Below are positions 8,801 through 18,691 of a stretch of 64,000 nt of DNA, piece by piece. The notes beneath the pieces are model-generated. The model was given only the letters and a program-made list of their open reading frames with translations, was not told the DNA's origin and searched no databases. This DNA comes from Paenibacillaceae bacterium (lineage in GTDB: Bacteria; Bacillota; Bacilli; Paenibacillales; NBRC-103111): contig JAQSYI010000028.1 in NCBI GenBank assembly GCA_029256185.1, positions 1 to 64,000 of the forward strand, given 5' to 3'. Position 1 is the first letter of the stretch. Each line of letters begins with the position of its first letter. A program made the position numbers and the translations under genes.

Positions 8801-10860
8801 TTGCGGTGGGCTCCATTCCACATCCACACCTGCATCCCCTGGGGGTAAGCAACAGATGGAATATCTCCTTCACCGAAGATGAACTTACGGCGCAGCTCGC
8901 CTGTGACCTCTCCGGCTACAGTGTTATAGGCATCCCCATTGGGATAGCGGGCCACAGCCGCCATTTCATTATTTTCACTCAATATTTCGATCCTGGCATT
9001 ATTGCCCACATATGCTCTGTAGATGCCGCCCTGATACGCTTCCCAACCGGCGACCCGGAAGCCGCCGTTGAACACCGCCTCCTCGCCCGGATAGCTCTTG
9101 TACACGACGCGGAAGCCGTTGGTGCCGGAATCTCCTTCGTCGAACGTGACAGGATTAGCGAACGGATATTGCCCTTCCCGGAAATAGACGGTAATATCGG
9201 CGGACATCCCTCCCGCCTTCATCTCTCTCACCTTCAACCTGGCTTGCTCTACCGTACGAAGCGGACCGTCCGTGCCTCCCATTACCGGAGAAGAGAGCAA
9301 TCCGCTCCACTCATCATTCCCCAGCGGGGATACATAGAGAACATGCCGCTTCGCCAGCTTGACCCGGTACTCCTTCCCGTTCAGCGTATCCGGTGCCGTC
9401 ACTTGAATAAGTACATACCGGGCCCCTCCCGTATCATCCGTATCCGCAGCCAGACTCACCTGCGCCTGTTCCTCCTCGGGAACAGCAGTAATCACAGGCG
9501 GCGTATCTTCATAATAGAATACATAATCTGCCACCTCCCGCTGAAATCCCGGCAACGGTGCCCCGTTGATCAGAATCTCCGACAGGCTGCTGTTGCTGCT
9601 CATCCCCGCCACGATGAAATTGACAAAGTACTCCTTCGCCGCCATCCCATCCTCCGACACCACCACAATCCGGGCTTGCCCGGGAACATAGACCGCCTGG
9701 GTGACCGTAACCGCCGCCATGGAGCCTGCTGCCGCCGTAACCGGAGGAATGGGTCTGTTAGCGCTTTCAAGCGGTATCGTATAAACCGTCCTGTCCGGGT
9801 TGAAATCCGCCAGCGGCACGCCTCCGATCCCAATGGACAGCAACTCGGCCAACTGGTGCTTCACGACCTGAATCGGCAGGCTGCCCGAACGGGTCACCCC
9901 CTGAACGGTGGCCTCTGCCGTAATAACCGCTTCGCCCACATCCGTGGCGGTAACCACACCCTGGCTATCCACCGCAGCCACGGTCGGATTGCTGCTGGTG
10001 TATTGGATGGCATGCACACCCAATACCCCCGTACCGTCCGTATTAAGCAGCCGGGCCTGCAGATTGGTCTGCTCCCCCCTTCTCAGAGCACCGCTTGCCG
10101 CCAACAGCTTCACCTCGCCGAATACTGCTGCGGCCGGAATCACCTCCTGCCCTTCAATCAGGAGATCATCGATATACAGGGAGATGGCCGTATTGGCATA
10201 GAATCCGGTGTTGATCTCGAACTGCCGGATATCCGCTACCGCCGCCTCGAATGCCTGATTGTGCAGGACCCGCGTCCCATTCAGATATACATCAAATCGC
10301 TGCGCAGCAGCATCAGCCGCTATCGTCAGGGTATACCATGTGGCAGGCCGGATGCTCGCCAGCGGCGTCATGCCGGAGGGAGTCACATGGACCACTTCGG
10401 AGGTATTATTGCGAATGCCTACACGCAGCGCATAGGCCAATGCCCCCTGTGCATTCTGCCCCTTGATAAAAAACCGCTGCGTCCCGTTCTTATCTGTGCC
10501 GTACTCATTATAAAACTTCCACTGAAACGTGACTTTCCCCGTTTGCTCGGGGAAATTTTTCAGCAGAACCGCCCGTCCCTTGCTGGGGTCCACACCCGCG
10601 TCCAGAATATGCAGGCTTTTATTCACCGAATCCGGAAAATCCTTCACTCGCATATACCCGCGATGCTGGGTCGGCCCCTCCTCCAGAATGGAGTCGAATT
10701 CCGCAACGGGCTTCTCGTTATGTGCATAGCTGTTGAAATCCGTGGCAAACCGGTAGATCTCCCCGGATGCCTCCGAATCGGTTCCTGCAGCCAACACCCC
10801 TCCGGTCAGCAGCAATACTATTGCCAGCACCGTTCTTACTAACCATTTTCCGCTCATCAT
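5842..10860 (-). CDS. Large secreted right-handed beta-helix protein with Big_2 domains
   Basis: A 1672-residue protein with an N-terminal signal peptide (about residues 1-30, ending near AAGTDSEA). Domains in order, approximate: a concanavalin-like domain (35-245), a Big_2 Ig-like domain (250-330), cadherin-like beta-sandwich segments (335-500), a right-handed parallel beta-helix (505-1160) with many N.I..N.I repeats, three Big_2-like repeats (1165-1490), and a C-terminal concanavalin-like domain (1500-1660). The beta-helix is typical of polysaccharide lyases and hydrolases acting outside the cell. It is the last gene after a solute-binding protein and two sugar permeases, so polysaccharide attack feeding that transporter is likely. 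The exact substrate is unknown. Confidence 0.8.
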   Translation of the reverse strand: MMSGKWLVRTVLAIVLLLTGGVLAAGTDSEASGEIYRFATDFNSYAHNEKPVAEFDSILEEGPTQHRGYMRVKDFPDSVNKSLHILDAGVDPSKGRAVLLKNFPEQTGKVTFQWKFYNEYGTDKNGTQRFFIKGQNAQGALAYALRVGIRNNTSEVVHVTPSGMTPLASIRPATWYTLTIAADAAAQRFDVYLNGTRVLHNQAFEAAVADIRQFEINTGFYANTAISLYIDDLLIEGQEVIPAAAVFGEVKLLAASGALRRGEQTNLQARLLNTDGTGVLGVHAIQYTSSNPTVAAVDSQGVVTATDVGEAVITAEATVQGVTRSGSLPIQVVKHQLAELLSIGIGGVPLADFNPDRTVYTIPLESANRPIPPVTAAAGSMAAVTVTQAVYVPGQARIVVVSEDGMAAKEYFVNFIVAGMSSNSSLSEILINGAPLPGFQREVADYVFYYEDTPPVITAVPEEEQAQVSLAADTDDTGGARYVLIQVTAPDTLNGKEYRVKLAKRHVLYVSPLGNDEWSGLLSSPVMGGTDGPLRTVEQARLKVREMKAGGMSADITVYFREGQYPFANPVTFDEGDSGTNGFRVVYKSYPGEEAVFNGGFRVAGWEAYQGGIYRAYVGNNARIEILSENNEMAAVARYPNGDAYNTVAGEVTGELRRKFIFGEGDIPSVAYPQGMQVWMWNGAHRNWYGWYKDVSSIDYGTRTVALAADMGANMAATTRYFVQNAYELLDQPGEFYHDMRDGFLYYWPRAERMEDADVYAGRSSGVLRFVGTAASPVRSISVEGLRITNANSDALIHMSFATDIDIRFNQIHNNYSNGIKIANGVNHNTIYGNELYNIGYNGIDIAGSGALIRTLNTTNSNEISNNYIHHTGKINKHGAGIYVYSSGNNRITHNRITYTPRYAISLKFPHSLFANQVVEGVPISTDPASAYYHGYFNQTRDNVIAYNDVSHGNYDSSDTGLIESYGARRNTISNNIIHDSYINDSFGFGIYLDDGSDEFTVSNNLIYNVQMEGLGDGSLYSPLVLKGRNNKAVNNIIADNDAFRGHVFLQQNTDQPNRDIELERNIYYNNGESLYFFVNWTDNNPDPLRNAQPGDRLKASEYNVFFNPYGRYSFYTVPGIRGFDDWRSLLNRRYDQHSVVADPLFIDRENRDYRLQYNSPAYAMGFQDIDFASVGLKADFPYGDAQEAIGKVYVSTAGAGNKPVIRLVEGGEEQLELIVRTAGGSIADLGGAAVTYSSADPGIAAVDGTGRVTGVAPGLTELQVTVQSGGRTVSTSLYASVARGMQELVVSVPIDQLAITQTTSLLYYGQTVDGVHVDVTGEPSLAFASSDPGVALVDAAGVITGVGAGAAQITVSVTRDGLTHTQAVPVQVLNNPLARAAASVKWLLDAGEQSQVSASGTLYDGSAAPLGQAGITYASSAPGVVGIDGAGLMTALAPGSAEITTTVTLDGVQRRHQVKVTVIDPDPDLNGFRLVNYGNVRSTASYDGEKDEYTIIATANGSGTNRPEQDAFASVVRSVYLPEGSSTFKISARVSYIEQQNNQAITAGIFLKDGYGDGARMISLRTQVDGGTTMNYRMAENEVPAQTTTHWIQHPIDLLLEKQGSTIHAYYQMEGGERHHFQTVELDLGNELVVGIFGFNHMSPKVPTEFRISNLVLTPDLPDQDAPAAEQ

Positions 10861-10948
10861 CCCTGTCCTCCTGTGCTAATGGATTTTGCAGCAGGTAAGC
10901 CGAAGAGAGGAGAAAGCGCCCGCCTTCCTCTCTCCCTGTGCCGCTCTG

Positions 10949-12445
10949 CTATTTCATTCCCTTTTCCTTCAGCCACGCATCCAATTGCCGTTGATGCTCG
11001 GCAAGAATTTTGTCATTCCCTGATTTCTTCAGCGCCTCTACGTACTTAGGTATATATTCTTCGGGATTAACGGTTCCCGTTTCAATCGCTTTCTGGAATT
11101 CCTTGCGGGTGGCCGTCACATTGGCATATTCCGTCTTCACCGGGGTGGTATCGAACTTGAAGCCGAATATTTGCGGAATAACGGCGGATTCATTCATTTT
11201 CTTAGTCAATTCCCAGGTGTTCTCCGCCTGGCCTTCAATCAGGTAGCCGTTGGTTACGTTGCCCAGCCTCCAGTTATCCATGGCGTAGCCGCTGTCCTTT
11301 ATTTTCCGGATGGTATTCGTACCGGCCTTCTCATAATGCTTGCCTTCGATTCCGAAGCTGAGCAGATTGTACAGCGTGCTGTCCGTATTGATCAAATTCA
11401 GCAGCATCATGGCTCTTTCCGGGTTTTTGGAGGTACGGCTGATAGCCGTCAGAGTCGCTTGAACCCCGGTAAATTCCGGCTGGCTAAGAGGAATAAAGAT
11501 CGCATCATGACCACCGTTGCGCGTCTTCTCCTCCGCTTCCCCTCCCGGCTTCAGCGTAACCCCGAAATTGGAGACAATCTTCCCTGCACTCTTGAATTGA
11601 GACATATCGGCTGTAGCAATGTCCTTGGGAATATAACCCTTGCTATACCATTCGTGCAGGAGCTTATGATGAGCCATATATTCGGGTGTATCCACGAAAT
11701 CTACAACCTGGAAGTTTTTATCCCCTCTCTTGTAGACCGAAACATTGTTCACTCCGTCATATCCATACATCTGATGCACATATTCACCCGGCGTATAGGG
11801 GATCAAATCCGGTTCGTTCTGCTTGACTTGCGCCAAGAAAGGCTCCAGATCCCTCAGTCCCTTGACCTTGGCCGGATCCAGTCCGTACTTTTCCGCAAAG
11901 CGCTTCTGTACGACGAAGCCGTACACCTTGGCAGATATCTGGTAATTGGGAATTGCGTAAAGCTTGCTCTTCAGCTTGGCATCCTCCCATATCATCGAAG
12001 GCAGGCTTGCCTTCAATTCAGGAGCATATTGGGAAAGCAGCCCGTCAAGCTCCAGGAACGCTCCCTTGCTGGCATTGGGCTCATACAGAAAGGACCAGTT
12101 GGCCGTCCAGAGCAGGTCGAAGGCTTCTCCGCTGGACAGCAGCGTGTTCATCTTCTCCGGGTAGCTTCCCGAAGTGACCATATTGAGTTTAATTGTGGCA
12201 TTAAGCTTGGGCTTGATGTACTCATTCACAGCCTTTTCCACAGAAGCGATATCCGCCTGCACATTACCGGGCAAATACCAGGTAAGCTCAACCGGGGCAA
12301 GCTCCTTCTTCTGCTCTGTTCCTGTCGCTGCAGGTGCAGAAGACGCTTGTGAATTCTCTTTTGCATCCCCGTTGGAGCATGCGCCCAATACAAGGCCGGA
12401 GCCCAGACAGAGCGGCAGGACCAAACCAAACATTTTTCTTTTCAC
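10949..12445 (-). CDS. Extracellular solute-binding lipoprotein of a sugar ABC transporter
   Basis: The GTG at 12443-12445 is preferred because GAGGAGGG lies six bases upstream and the product then starts VKRKMF, an ordinary lipoprotein signal ending in the lipobox LVLGAC. The mature protein of about 475 residues is an LplA-like family 1 solute-binding protein, large as is common in Paenibacillus. It is anchored to the outer face of the membrane and should deliver oligosaccharides to the two permeases encoded just upstream. No ATPase gene is present here; such systems normally share an MsmX-type ATPase encoded elsewhere. Confidence 0.88.
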   Translation of the reverse strand: MKRKMFGLVLPLCLGSGLVLGACSNGDAKENSQASSAPAATGTEQKKELAPVELTWYLPGNVQADIASVEKAVNEYIKPKLNATIKLNMVTSGSYPEKMNTLLSSGEAFDLLWTANWSFLYEPNASKGAFLELDGLLSQYAPELKASLPSMIWEDAKLKSKLYAIPNYQISAKVYGFVVQKRFAEKYGLDPAKVKGLRDLEPFLAQVKQNEPDLIPYTPGEYVHQMYGYDGVNNVSVYKRGDKNFQVVDFVDTPEYMAHHKLLHEWYSKGYIPKDIATADMSQFKSAGKIVSNFGVTLKPGGEAEEKTRNGGHDAIFIPLSQPEFTGVQATLTAISRTSKNPERAMMLLNLINTDSTLYNLLSFGIEGKHYEKAGTNTIRKIKDSGYAMDNWRLGNVTNGYLIEGQAENTWELTKKMNESAVIPQIFGFKFDTTPVKTEYANVTATRKEFQKAIETGTVNPEEYIPKYVEALKKSGNDKILAEHQRQLDAWLKEKGMK

Positions 12446-12547
12446 ATGTAACCCTCCTCTTTCGTATGCATGCATATGACAATGCTGCTCTTAAGGCAAC
12501 ACCCTCTGCCCTCCTTCCTCCTCTGCAGCCTATTGCTTCATTAGTTG

Positions 12548-13438
12548 CTACCCTTTTAGCGACCCTACGGTAAGACCTTGGATGAAGAATCGCTGGAAGA
12601 AAGGAAAAATCACCATCATGGGACCGGCAGCTACCACCGTCATGGCCATCCGCGCAGACAAGGTGGGGAAGGCGTTGGTATCCGCCCCCAGATCGCTGAT
12701 GATCTGCATATTCTGCTTCAGATACTCCACCTGCTGCATCATGCGCACCAGCAATAATTGCACAGGTACCAGAGATTCCTTGTCGATATACAGCAAGGCC
12801 GGAAACCAGGCGTTCCAATAGTTGAAGGAGATGAACAGTCCCAGAGTTGCCAGGGCAGGCGTAGACAAGGGCAGGATCATCTTGAGGAAAATTCTCCATT
12901 CCGATGCCCCGTCCATCTTGGCCGATTCCACCATCTCAAACGGAATTTTACTCAGGAAGCCCTTCATCAGCATGATGAAGAACGGGGAGAGCAAGGCGGG
13001 CAGAACCAGCGCCCAAATCGTATTGCGCAAATGCAGATATTGGGTGTTCAGAATATAGCTGGGCACCAGTCCGCCGTTGAACAGCATCGTAAAGAATACA
13101 TAGAACGTCACTACCCGGTTGTAGCGGAAGTCTCTGCGGGAGATGCCGTATGCTACCATGGAGGTAAGCAGCAGACCGCCTGCAGTTCCCATCAGGGTTG
13201 TGGCAATCGTTACGCCGTAGGCCCGCAGCATCAGCTTGGGCGCCTGGAAGATGTACCGGTAGGCCTCGAAGCTGACCCTATCCGGGAACAGGCTGTATCC
13301 ATGCTCCACAATGGAGCTTTCCTTGCTCACCGAAATCGCAATCACCAGCACAAGCGGAATGAGCATGGCCAGACTTGCCGCAAGAAAGATTAAATGAATG
13401 ATTATATTGCCTACAGAAAGTTGTTTGTTGCTTGGCAT
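12548..13438 (-). CDS. Carbohydrate ABC transporter permease, LplC/MalG type
   Basis: The ATG at 13438 has GGAG eight bases upstream; an earlier in-frame ATG at 13456 lies before this site. The 296-residue protein has six membrane spans and the EAA-loop motif ESAKMDGASEWRIFLKMILPLSTPALATL. A C-terminal GSLKG is typical of LplC-like proteins. The gene overlaps the end region of the companion permease gene closely (start 12 bp inside the preceding stop region is avoided by the chosen start) and precedes the solute-binding protein gene. Confidence 0.9.
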   Translation of the reverse strand: MPSNKQLSVGNIIIHLIFLAASLAMLIPLVLVIAISVSKESSIVEHGYSLFPDRVSFEAYRYIFQAPKLMLRAYGVTIATTLMGTAGGLLLTSMVAYGISRRDFRYNRVVTFYVFFTMLFNGGLVPSYILNTQYLHLRNTIWALVLPALLSPFFIMLMKGFLSKIPFEMVESAKMDGASEWRIFLKMILPLSTPALATLGLFISFNYWNAWFPALLYIDKESLVPVQLLLVRMMQQVEYLKQNMQIISDLGADTNAFPTLSARMAMTVVAAGPMMVIFPFFQRFFIQGLTVGSLKG

Positions 13439-13449
13439 CCTTCCCACTC

Positions 13450-14427
13450 CTACCATAATGAATTTTCCGGATTGAGCCTGCGGACAATCGTATTGACCGA
13501 CACCACAAGCACCAAGCCTACTATGGACTGGAACAGGCCGATTGCCGCACTCATGCCCACATCTCCCACATTGAGCAAGGCCCGGTAGACATACGTATCG
13601 ATAATATCAGTGGTGGGATACGTCATGCCCGAATTGTTCGGGATAAAGAAGTGCAGGCCAAAGTCCCCCGCCACCAGGCTGCCAATAGCCAGTATGACCA
13701 GAATGCTGATCAAAGGGGCAATCATGGGAATCGTAATTCTGGTTGCCATCTTCCAGCGGCTGGCTCCGTCCATCCGCGCCGCTTCATAATACTCCTGATT
13801 AACCGACATGATCGCTGCATAATAGATCAGCGTGTTGTAGCCAATGCGCTTCCATAGAGCCACGATAACCAGAATGTATGGCCAGGGTCCGCTTGTCATA
13901 TACCAGTTCACTTCCTCGAAGCCCAGGAAGACAATCACCTTATTGAGCAGGCCGTGCCGCACATCCAGGAAGGAATAGACGATGTAGAACACCACAACCC
14001 AGGACAGGAAGTGAGGCAGAAATAATGCCGTCTGATAAAACTTGGAGAACTTGCGGCTAACCTCGTTGAGCATCACGGAAAAAGCAAGGGCAAATACGGT
14101 AGTAACCGCAATGTAGGCCATCTCGTACGAAACGGTATTGCGCACCACCCTCCATACCACATCGGAGGAGAAGAAAAACTCGAAGTTTTTCCACCCGACC
14201 CAGGCGCTGCCGAATATTCCCTGATCATAGCGGAAATCCTTAAAGGCAATTATAATTCCGAACATGGGCAAATATGAGAAGATCAGAATGGTTATCATGC
14301 CGGGCGTCACCAGTGAGGCCAGTTCCGCATTCTTTTTGAATAACGTCCATTCCCTCCGCCAAAAACCCGCTTTTTTCTTGTTCGGGGCAAAGCCGGCTCC
14401 TGCCGCCAGATTCACTTGCTTCCCCAC
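13450..14427 (-). CDS. Carbohydrate ABC transporter permease, LplB/MalF type
   Basis: Starts with GTG at 14425-14427 after GAGGTGATGAA. The 325-residue protein has six spans and the EAA-loop EAARMDGASRWKMATRITIPMIAPL that contacts the ATPase. It is the first gene of the operon permease, permease, binding protein, beta-helix enzyme. The sensor-regulator gene upstream faces the same way and ends 164 bp before it, and probably activates it. Confidence 0.9.
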   Translation of the reverse strand: MGKQVNLAAGAGFAPNKKKAGFWRREWTLFKKNAELASLVTPGMITILIFSYLPMFGIIIAFKDFRYDQGIFGSAWVGWKNFEFFFSSDVVWRVVRNTVSYEMAYIAVTTVFALAFSVMLNEVSRKFSKFYQTALFLPHFLSWVVVFYIVYSFLDVRHGLLNKVIVFLGFEEVNWYMTSGPWPYILVIVALWKRIGYNTLIYYAAIMSVNQEYYEAARMDGASRWKMATRITIPMIAPLISILVILAIGSLVAGDFGLHFFIPNNSGMTYPTTDIIDTYVYRALLNVGDVGMSAAIGLFQSIVGLVLVVSVNTIVRRLNPENSLW

Positions 14428-14590
14428 TTCATCACCTCATCATCTGACTTGTTGTCGCTATATCAGCATTTGTCTTGGACTGATGAGTCTTATTCTACGG
14501 AATTCATGAGGAATAACTACTGTGAAAAGTCGGTTTTTCTCCATAACAGGGGGATAAATCCGCCGTTTTGCCGCCAGTCTGTCCCTTGTC

Positions 14591-16915
14591 TCATCTCATG
14601 GACTTTTTGATCCGATATTCCCTGGGGGTGGCGCCGAATTTCTTCTTGAAATTTTTGAAGAAGGAGCTCTGATTGGCATACCCCACCTTTTCCATAATTT
14701 CATTGATCGTATACGAATTGTTCTCCAGCAGCTGCCGGGCGTGGTTCAGCCGGACCTCGTTCATATAATCGGCTACAGACATGGCTTCATACTTCTTGAA
14801 TATCCGACCCACATAATCCGCGGACATCCGCAGTATGGCGGCTACCCCCTGCAGGTTCAGATTGCTGTCCATATAATTGGCCTGGATATAGTCCTTGACC
14901 GTCTCCATCAAGATATCGTTACGCTCCTCCTTCTCCTGCTTCTGGCTGTCCATTACCTCATGGAACAGTTGCTTGAACAGCTCCCCGATCTCATCGAGAA
15001 AGCCCAGCTCCAGGATCTTCTGATTGAATGCCGTCAAATCTACGGAGACGGGGGCTACTCTGGTGCTGTTCATTTCGTAAATGGTATACCGCAACAGCAC
15101 CACCATATGAGAGATGCTGTAGAGATGGAAGTCATGATGCAGGGTAGAGATATGCCGGATGAACAGCTCCACAGCCGATTCATACTGCTGGAGCTGGCCG
15201 GACTTCAGGGCGTCGCAAAGCTTCTTCTCCAATTCGGGAGGAAATTGGCAGACGGTATTGTTCAGATTGGCTTCAATCATTTCCGGCGTAATCACGCTCA
15301 TCTTACCGAAGACAAATTGGTACAGGGCATATTGCTGAAGCTGCTCATAATGATGGCTGATGTCCCTGTAGCTGTGGAATATCCCGCTCACCGCCGCACT
15401 GGGCGTTATTTTGTAGAACCTGAGAATAACCTCCTGAATCTCCCCAATAAGCTGAGGGATGCTGTCGTAGGCTTGAGGTCCATTCATATTGTGCAGCAGA
15501 ATGACCAGGTGGTTGCTGCGCATCTCCGCCGCTTCGCAGTTGTGGACCTTGGAGAACAGCTCCTTGGCTATATTCAGAATGGCAAACTTGTACAGCTTTA
15601 TGTCTTGCTCGGACAGCTTGGCCAGCAGCTTGTTATAATCGTCGATTTTGAATAAAACCAGAGCATAACAGCCCTCTTCCGACAGAGGGATATGAATCTG
15701 GTCAGCAAACTCGCTGATCTCTTCCTTCGTAAAGCCGGCGCTGTCGGAAATCAGCTTCCGGACGGAGTAGTTCCGGTAGATCTTCTGCTTGTCCCGCTGC
15801 TCCAGTTGAATGTCCATGAGATGGTCGCGCATATGCTTGTAGCTGCTGGATATAAGAGACAGCTCGTCCTTGGGAGCCTGAACAGCCTCTCCATAGCTGT
15901 GCCCGGGGTCCTTGACCAACTGGGTCAAATTCTGCACCGGCCTGTAGAGCCTGCGGGCGATCCAGACGGCCAGCAATAAGGAGAACAGCAGAATTGCCGA
16001 GATTAGCCAGATGGAAGTAGACCTCAGCTGATAGATCTCCCCCAGTACGGCAGAACTGGGCTGGATGGTAACCAGATACAGATCCTCAATAATCGTCTTG
16101 GAATAGGAGACATGATACTTTTCCCGGTCAACGGCCAGGTCGAAATAACCGTTCTCCTCCGGCTCCTGCAGCTGCCCGGCCAGCCTGTAATCGAACTTGT
16201 CCCAATTGTCGGCGCGCTGGTTATTGGAGGACAGAATATCGCCCTGGCTGTTGACCAGATAATTCTGGCTGCCGCTTTTCTGGGCCATGCCGTTGATCAA
16301 GGTAATATTATGAAACAGCCAATCGGGCTTCACATTCAAGACAAGCGCACTTTCGTTGACATGGGGCGGGATAACGGCATCATTCATGATGTAGCTGAAC
16401 AGGTCCACCTGGGGGGAGGGCAGATTGAACTGCACGGGCAACAGCTGCAAGCGGCGGTATTCACCCTGCTGCAACAGCTGCATCATCCATTCCGCCCTGG
16501 GGTTGTCCGCATTCCTGAAGGTGCGCTCACCCCCGGAATGAAGCTGCCCCGTATGGCTGTTGTAGACCAGAATGGAATCCAGGAAGGAGTTGGTATGTAC
16601 CACAGTGTCCAGTCTTCCCAGCTTCTTCAGCACCTCGAAGATGGGCTCTTCTGCATTCCCGTACATCAGCTCGGTAATCTCCGGGTCCCAGAACAAGCTG
16701 GTTGCAAGCGTATTCACAAGTTCGTTCAGGGTATGGATGTTGTAATTGATCTGGGCCAGAATCTTCTGGTCCGCCTCCCGTTGGATCCTTAGCACCATTC
16801 TCTCCGAGTTCACATGCACTGCCGCGGATGAGATACTGACGATGACAACGGCGAGGGAAGCAATCGAGATCAGAATGCGGCGCAAATACGTTTTGGACTT
16901 AAAAAAAGCAATCAT
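14591..16915 (-). CDS. Membrane-anchored AraC-family regulator with extracellular sensor
   Basis: A 774-residue protein preceded by GGAGTGATTCT. A first membrane span is at about residues 12-32, an extracellular Cache-like sensor at about 35-295, and a second span at about 298-320 followed by a HAMP-like segment. The cytoplasmic part ends in a double helix-turn-helix AraC domain (last 105 residues, with NLQGVAAILRMSADYVGRIF and TINEIMEKVGYANQSSFFKNFKK). This one-protein sensor-regulator type is common next to sugar ABC operons in Paenibacillus. It probably senses an oligosaccharide and activates the lpl-like operon downstream. Confidence 0.88.
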   Translation of the reverse strand: MIAFFKSKTYLRRILISIASLAVVIVSISSAAVHVNSERMVLRIQREADQKILAQINYNIHTLNELVNTLATSLFWDPEITELMYGNAEEPIFEVLKKLGRLDTVVHTNSFLDSILVYNSHTGQLHSGGERTFRNADNPRAEWMMQLLQQGEYRRLQLLPVQFNLPSPQVDLFSYIMNDAVIPPHVNESALVLNVKPDWLFHNITLINGMAQKSGSQNYLVNSQGDILSSNNQRADNWDKFDYRLAGQLQEPEENGYFDLAVDREKYHVSYSKTIIEDLYLVTIQPSSAVLGEIYQLRSTSIWLISAILLFSLLLAVWIARRLYRPVQNLTQLVKDPGHSYGEAVQAPKDELSLISSSYKHMRDHLMDIQLEQRDKQKIYRNYSVRKLISDSAGFTKEEISEFADQIHIPLSEEGCYALVLFKIDDYNKLLAKLSEQDIKLYKFAILNIAKELFSKVHNCEAAEMRSNHLVILLHNMNGPQAYDSIPQLIGEIQEVILRFYKITPSAAVSGIFHSYRDISHHYEQLQQYALYQFVFGKMSVITPEMIEANLNNTVCQFPPELEKKLCDALKSGQLQQYESAVELFIRHISTLHHDFHLYSISHMVVLLRYTIYEMNSTRVAPVSVDLTAFNQKILELGFLDEIGELFKQLFHEVMDSQKQEKEERNDILMETVKDYIQANYMDSNLNLQGVAAILRMSADYVGRIFKKYEAMSVADYMNEVRLNHARQLLENNSYTINEIMEKVGYANQSSFFKNFKKKFGATPREYRIKKSMR

Positions 16916-17031
16916 AGAATCACTCCAGCCTTGGCATAAAATATGCTTGCACGATTAAATATTATCGGACAATCACCGTTTAGGCAACAGCGGAGACCAG
17001 ATTGTATAGAAGATCAGATTGCAAAATCCCT

Positions 17032-17646
17032 TCAGATTAGATTGGCTTCCCCGAGAATGGGCCGGATGAACGGTAAGGAATAGTCAACCAGCTCTTCCGC
17101 GGTTTCCGTGCCGGAGGTTTGGCCCCATTGCAGGACAATGCCATGGATGGAGTGGCTGAGCATCGCGGACAGAATTTCCAGGCGGCGGTTTGCCTGATCG
17201 GAAGGGAGATTGGCTGACTTTGCCGGATGAGTATCCGCTTGCTTGAGGCAGGAATGGATGAGGGAATACAGTTGCTTCTTGGTATTCTGCTCGATGACGG
17301 CCGAGAGGGTCAGCTTGCGGTTAAAGCTGTTCTCCGCTTCGATCTGCCATTGGCAAAGGGCCAGCATCAGACGGCGGACCAGATCTTCTCCCCCCAGGCT
17401 GCTGCCGGAAGGAATCCATTGGTGCAGAACGTCATTGAACATGGTGCTGAGAGTAAGCTCCAGCAGTTCATATTTATCCTGAAAGTGGCTGTAGAAGGTG
17501 GCGCGGTTCAGCTCGGCACGCTCCGTAATATCCTGAATGGTAATGGCCTCAAAGCTCTTTTGTCCCAGCAATTCCATAAAAGCATGCTGCAGCAGCCTGC
17601 GTGTCCGCTTCACGCGGGGATCGTGCGGATTGGCGGGATTGCCCAT
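17032..17646 (-). CDS. TetR-family transcriptional regulator
   Basis: The ATG at 17646 follows AAGGGAG; longer in-frame starts up to 17898 would run through the divergent promoter and add unrelated residues. The 204-residue product has an N-terminal TetR helix-turn-helix (ITIQDITERAELNRATFYSHFQDKYELL) and a C-terminal all-helical ligand domain. It is divergent from a short-chain dehydrogenase gene 202 bp away, which it probably represses. TGTT/AACA half-sites at 17762-17774 in the intergenic region are a weak operator candidate. Confidence 0.85.
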   Translation of the reverse strand: MGNPANPHDPRVKRTRRLLQHAFMELLGQKSFEAITIQDITERAELNRATFYSHFQDKYELLELTLSTMFNDVLHQWIPSGSSLGGEDLVRRLMLALCQWQIEAENSFNRKLTLSAVIEQNTKKQLYSLIHSCLKQADTHPAKSANLPSDQANRRLEILSAMLSHSIHGIVLQWGQTSGTETAEELVDYSLPFIRPILGEANLI

Positions 17647-17848
17647 GGAAATTCTCCCTTCTAAACAACAGTATTGAAAATCTGTCGGCAAAGCGACATC
17701 TGAAGTCCTTTGCTTATTGAATACCCGCAGCGTAAATATTAGTATCGTAATATACACCCGTTGTTTAGTCAACATTTGTTGCTTATACTCCGGAAAATGG
17801 TAAGGCGCAATACCATTCTGATTTATATCGGCCAGAGGGGGAAATAAA

Positions 17849-18691
17849 ATGGAGAACAAACGCAAGAATATTGTGGTTTCCGGGGGCACCACCGGCATGG
17901 GCAGAGGGATAGCCTTGCATTACCTGCGGGAGGGGGCAAGCGTGACGGTTGTGGGCAATACCCCGGCCAGAGGGCGGAATTTTCTGGAAGCTGCCGCGCA
18001 GTTGGGCGCTCAAGACCGGGCAAGCTTTATACAGGCCAATCTGATGATCGCAGAAGAGAACCGGCGTGTGGTCAGAGAGATTAAGGCGCGGTATGACCGG
18101 CTTGATGCTCTGGTGCTTACGGCGATGCAGGTATTCCCCAAACGCACCGAAACGGCGGAAGGTTATGAAGGCGTCTTTTCCCTGTACTATATGAGCCGGT
18201 TCATCTTGAGCTACGGTTTGACGGACTTGCTCGAAAAAAGCGGCCGCCCCGTCATTGTCAGTGTAGGCGGCACTGGCATGACCAAGGGTGAAATCCACTG
18301 GAACGATCTGATGCTCCGGCAAAAATACAGCATGATCAAGGCCACATTACAAGGAGGCAGAGCCAATGACCTGCTTGGAGCCGCCTATGCGCAGAACCAT
18401 AAGGAGGGCAAAACCCGGTTCATTCTTGTTCATCCGGGCTATACCAACAGCGGCACCCTTCGGTTGAAGCAGCCCGCCAGGATGCTGATGCAGCTCATGG
18501 GCAAGCTCTTCGCCCAGCCTGTGGAGAAGAGCATTCAGCCCATTATCCGTTTAATGGATAATCCGCCGCCGCAGACTCTCGTTGCCTGGGACCGCACCAA
18601 GCCTGTGAGTTTGAAGCTGGAGACTCTGAACAAGGAGAATGCTGTCCGCCTGTATGAAATGACCAAGAGCCTGATCAGGGACGAATCCTGA
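17849..18691 (+). CDS. Short-chain dehydrogenase/reductase
   Basis: A 280-residue SDR with the nucleotide-binding motif SGGTTGMGRG at residues 11-20 and a likely catalytic YxxxK (YSMIK). The usual NAG-type motif is not obvious. The start has GAGGGGGAAATAAA upstream. It is divergent from a TetR gene, suggesting inducible expression. The substrate cannot be predicted. Confidence 0.8.
   Translation: MENKRKNIVVSGGTTGMGRGIALHYLREGASVTVVGNTPARGRNFLEAAAQLGAQDRASFIQANLMIAEENRRVVREIKARYDRLDALVLTAMQVFPKRTETAEGYEGVFSLYYMSRFILSYGLTDLLEKSGRPVIVSVGGTGMTKGEIHWNDLMLRQKYSMIKATLQGGRANDLLGAAYAQNHKEGKTRFILVHPGYTNSGTLRLKQPARMLMQLMGKLFAQPVEKSIQPIIRLMDNPPPQTLVAWDRTKPVSLKLETLNKENAVRLYEMTKSLIRDES

Noticed and set aside
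7390-10842. 1150-codon open frame on the plus strand
   Set aside because: It is antisense to the beta-helix gene, has no domain or ribosome site, and arises from the codon composition of the real gene.
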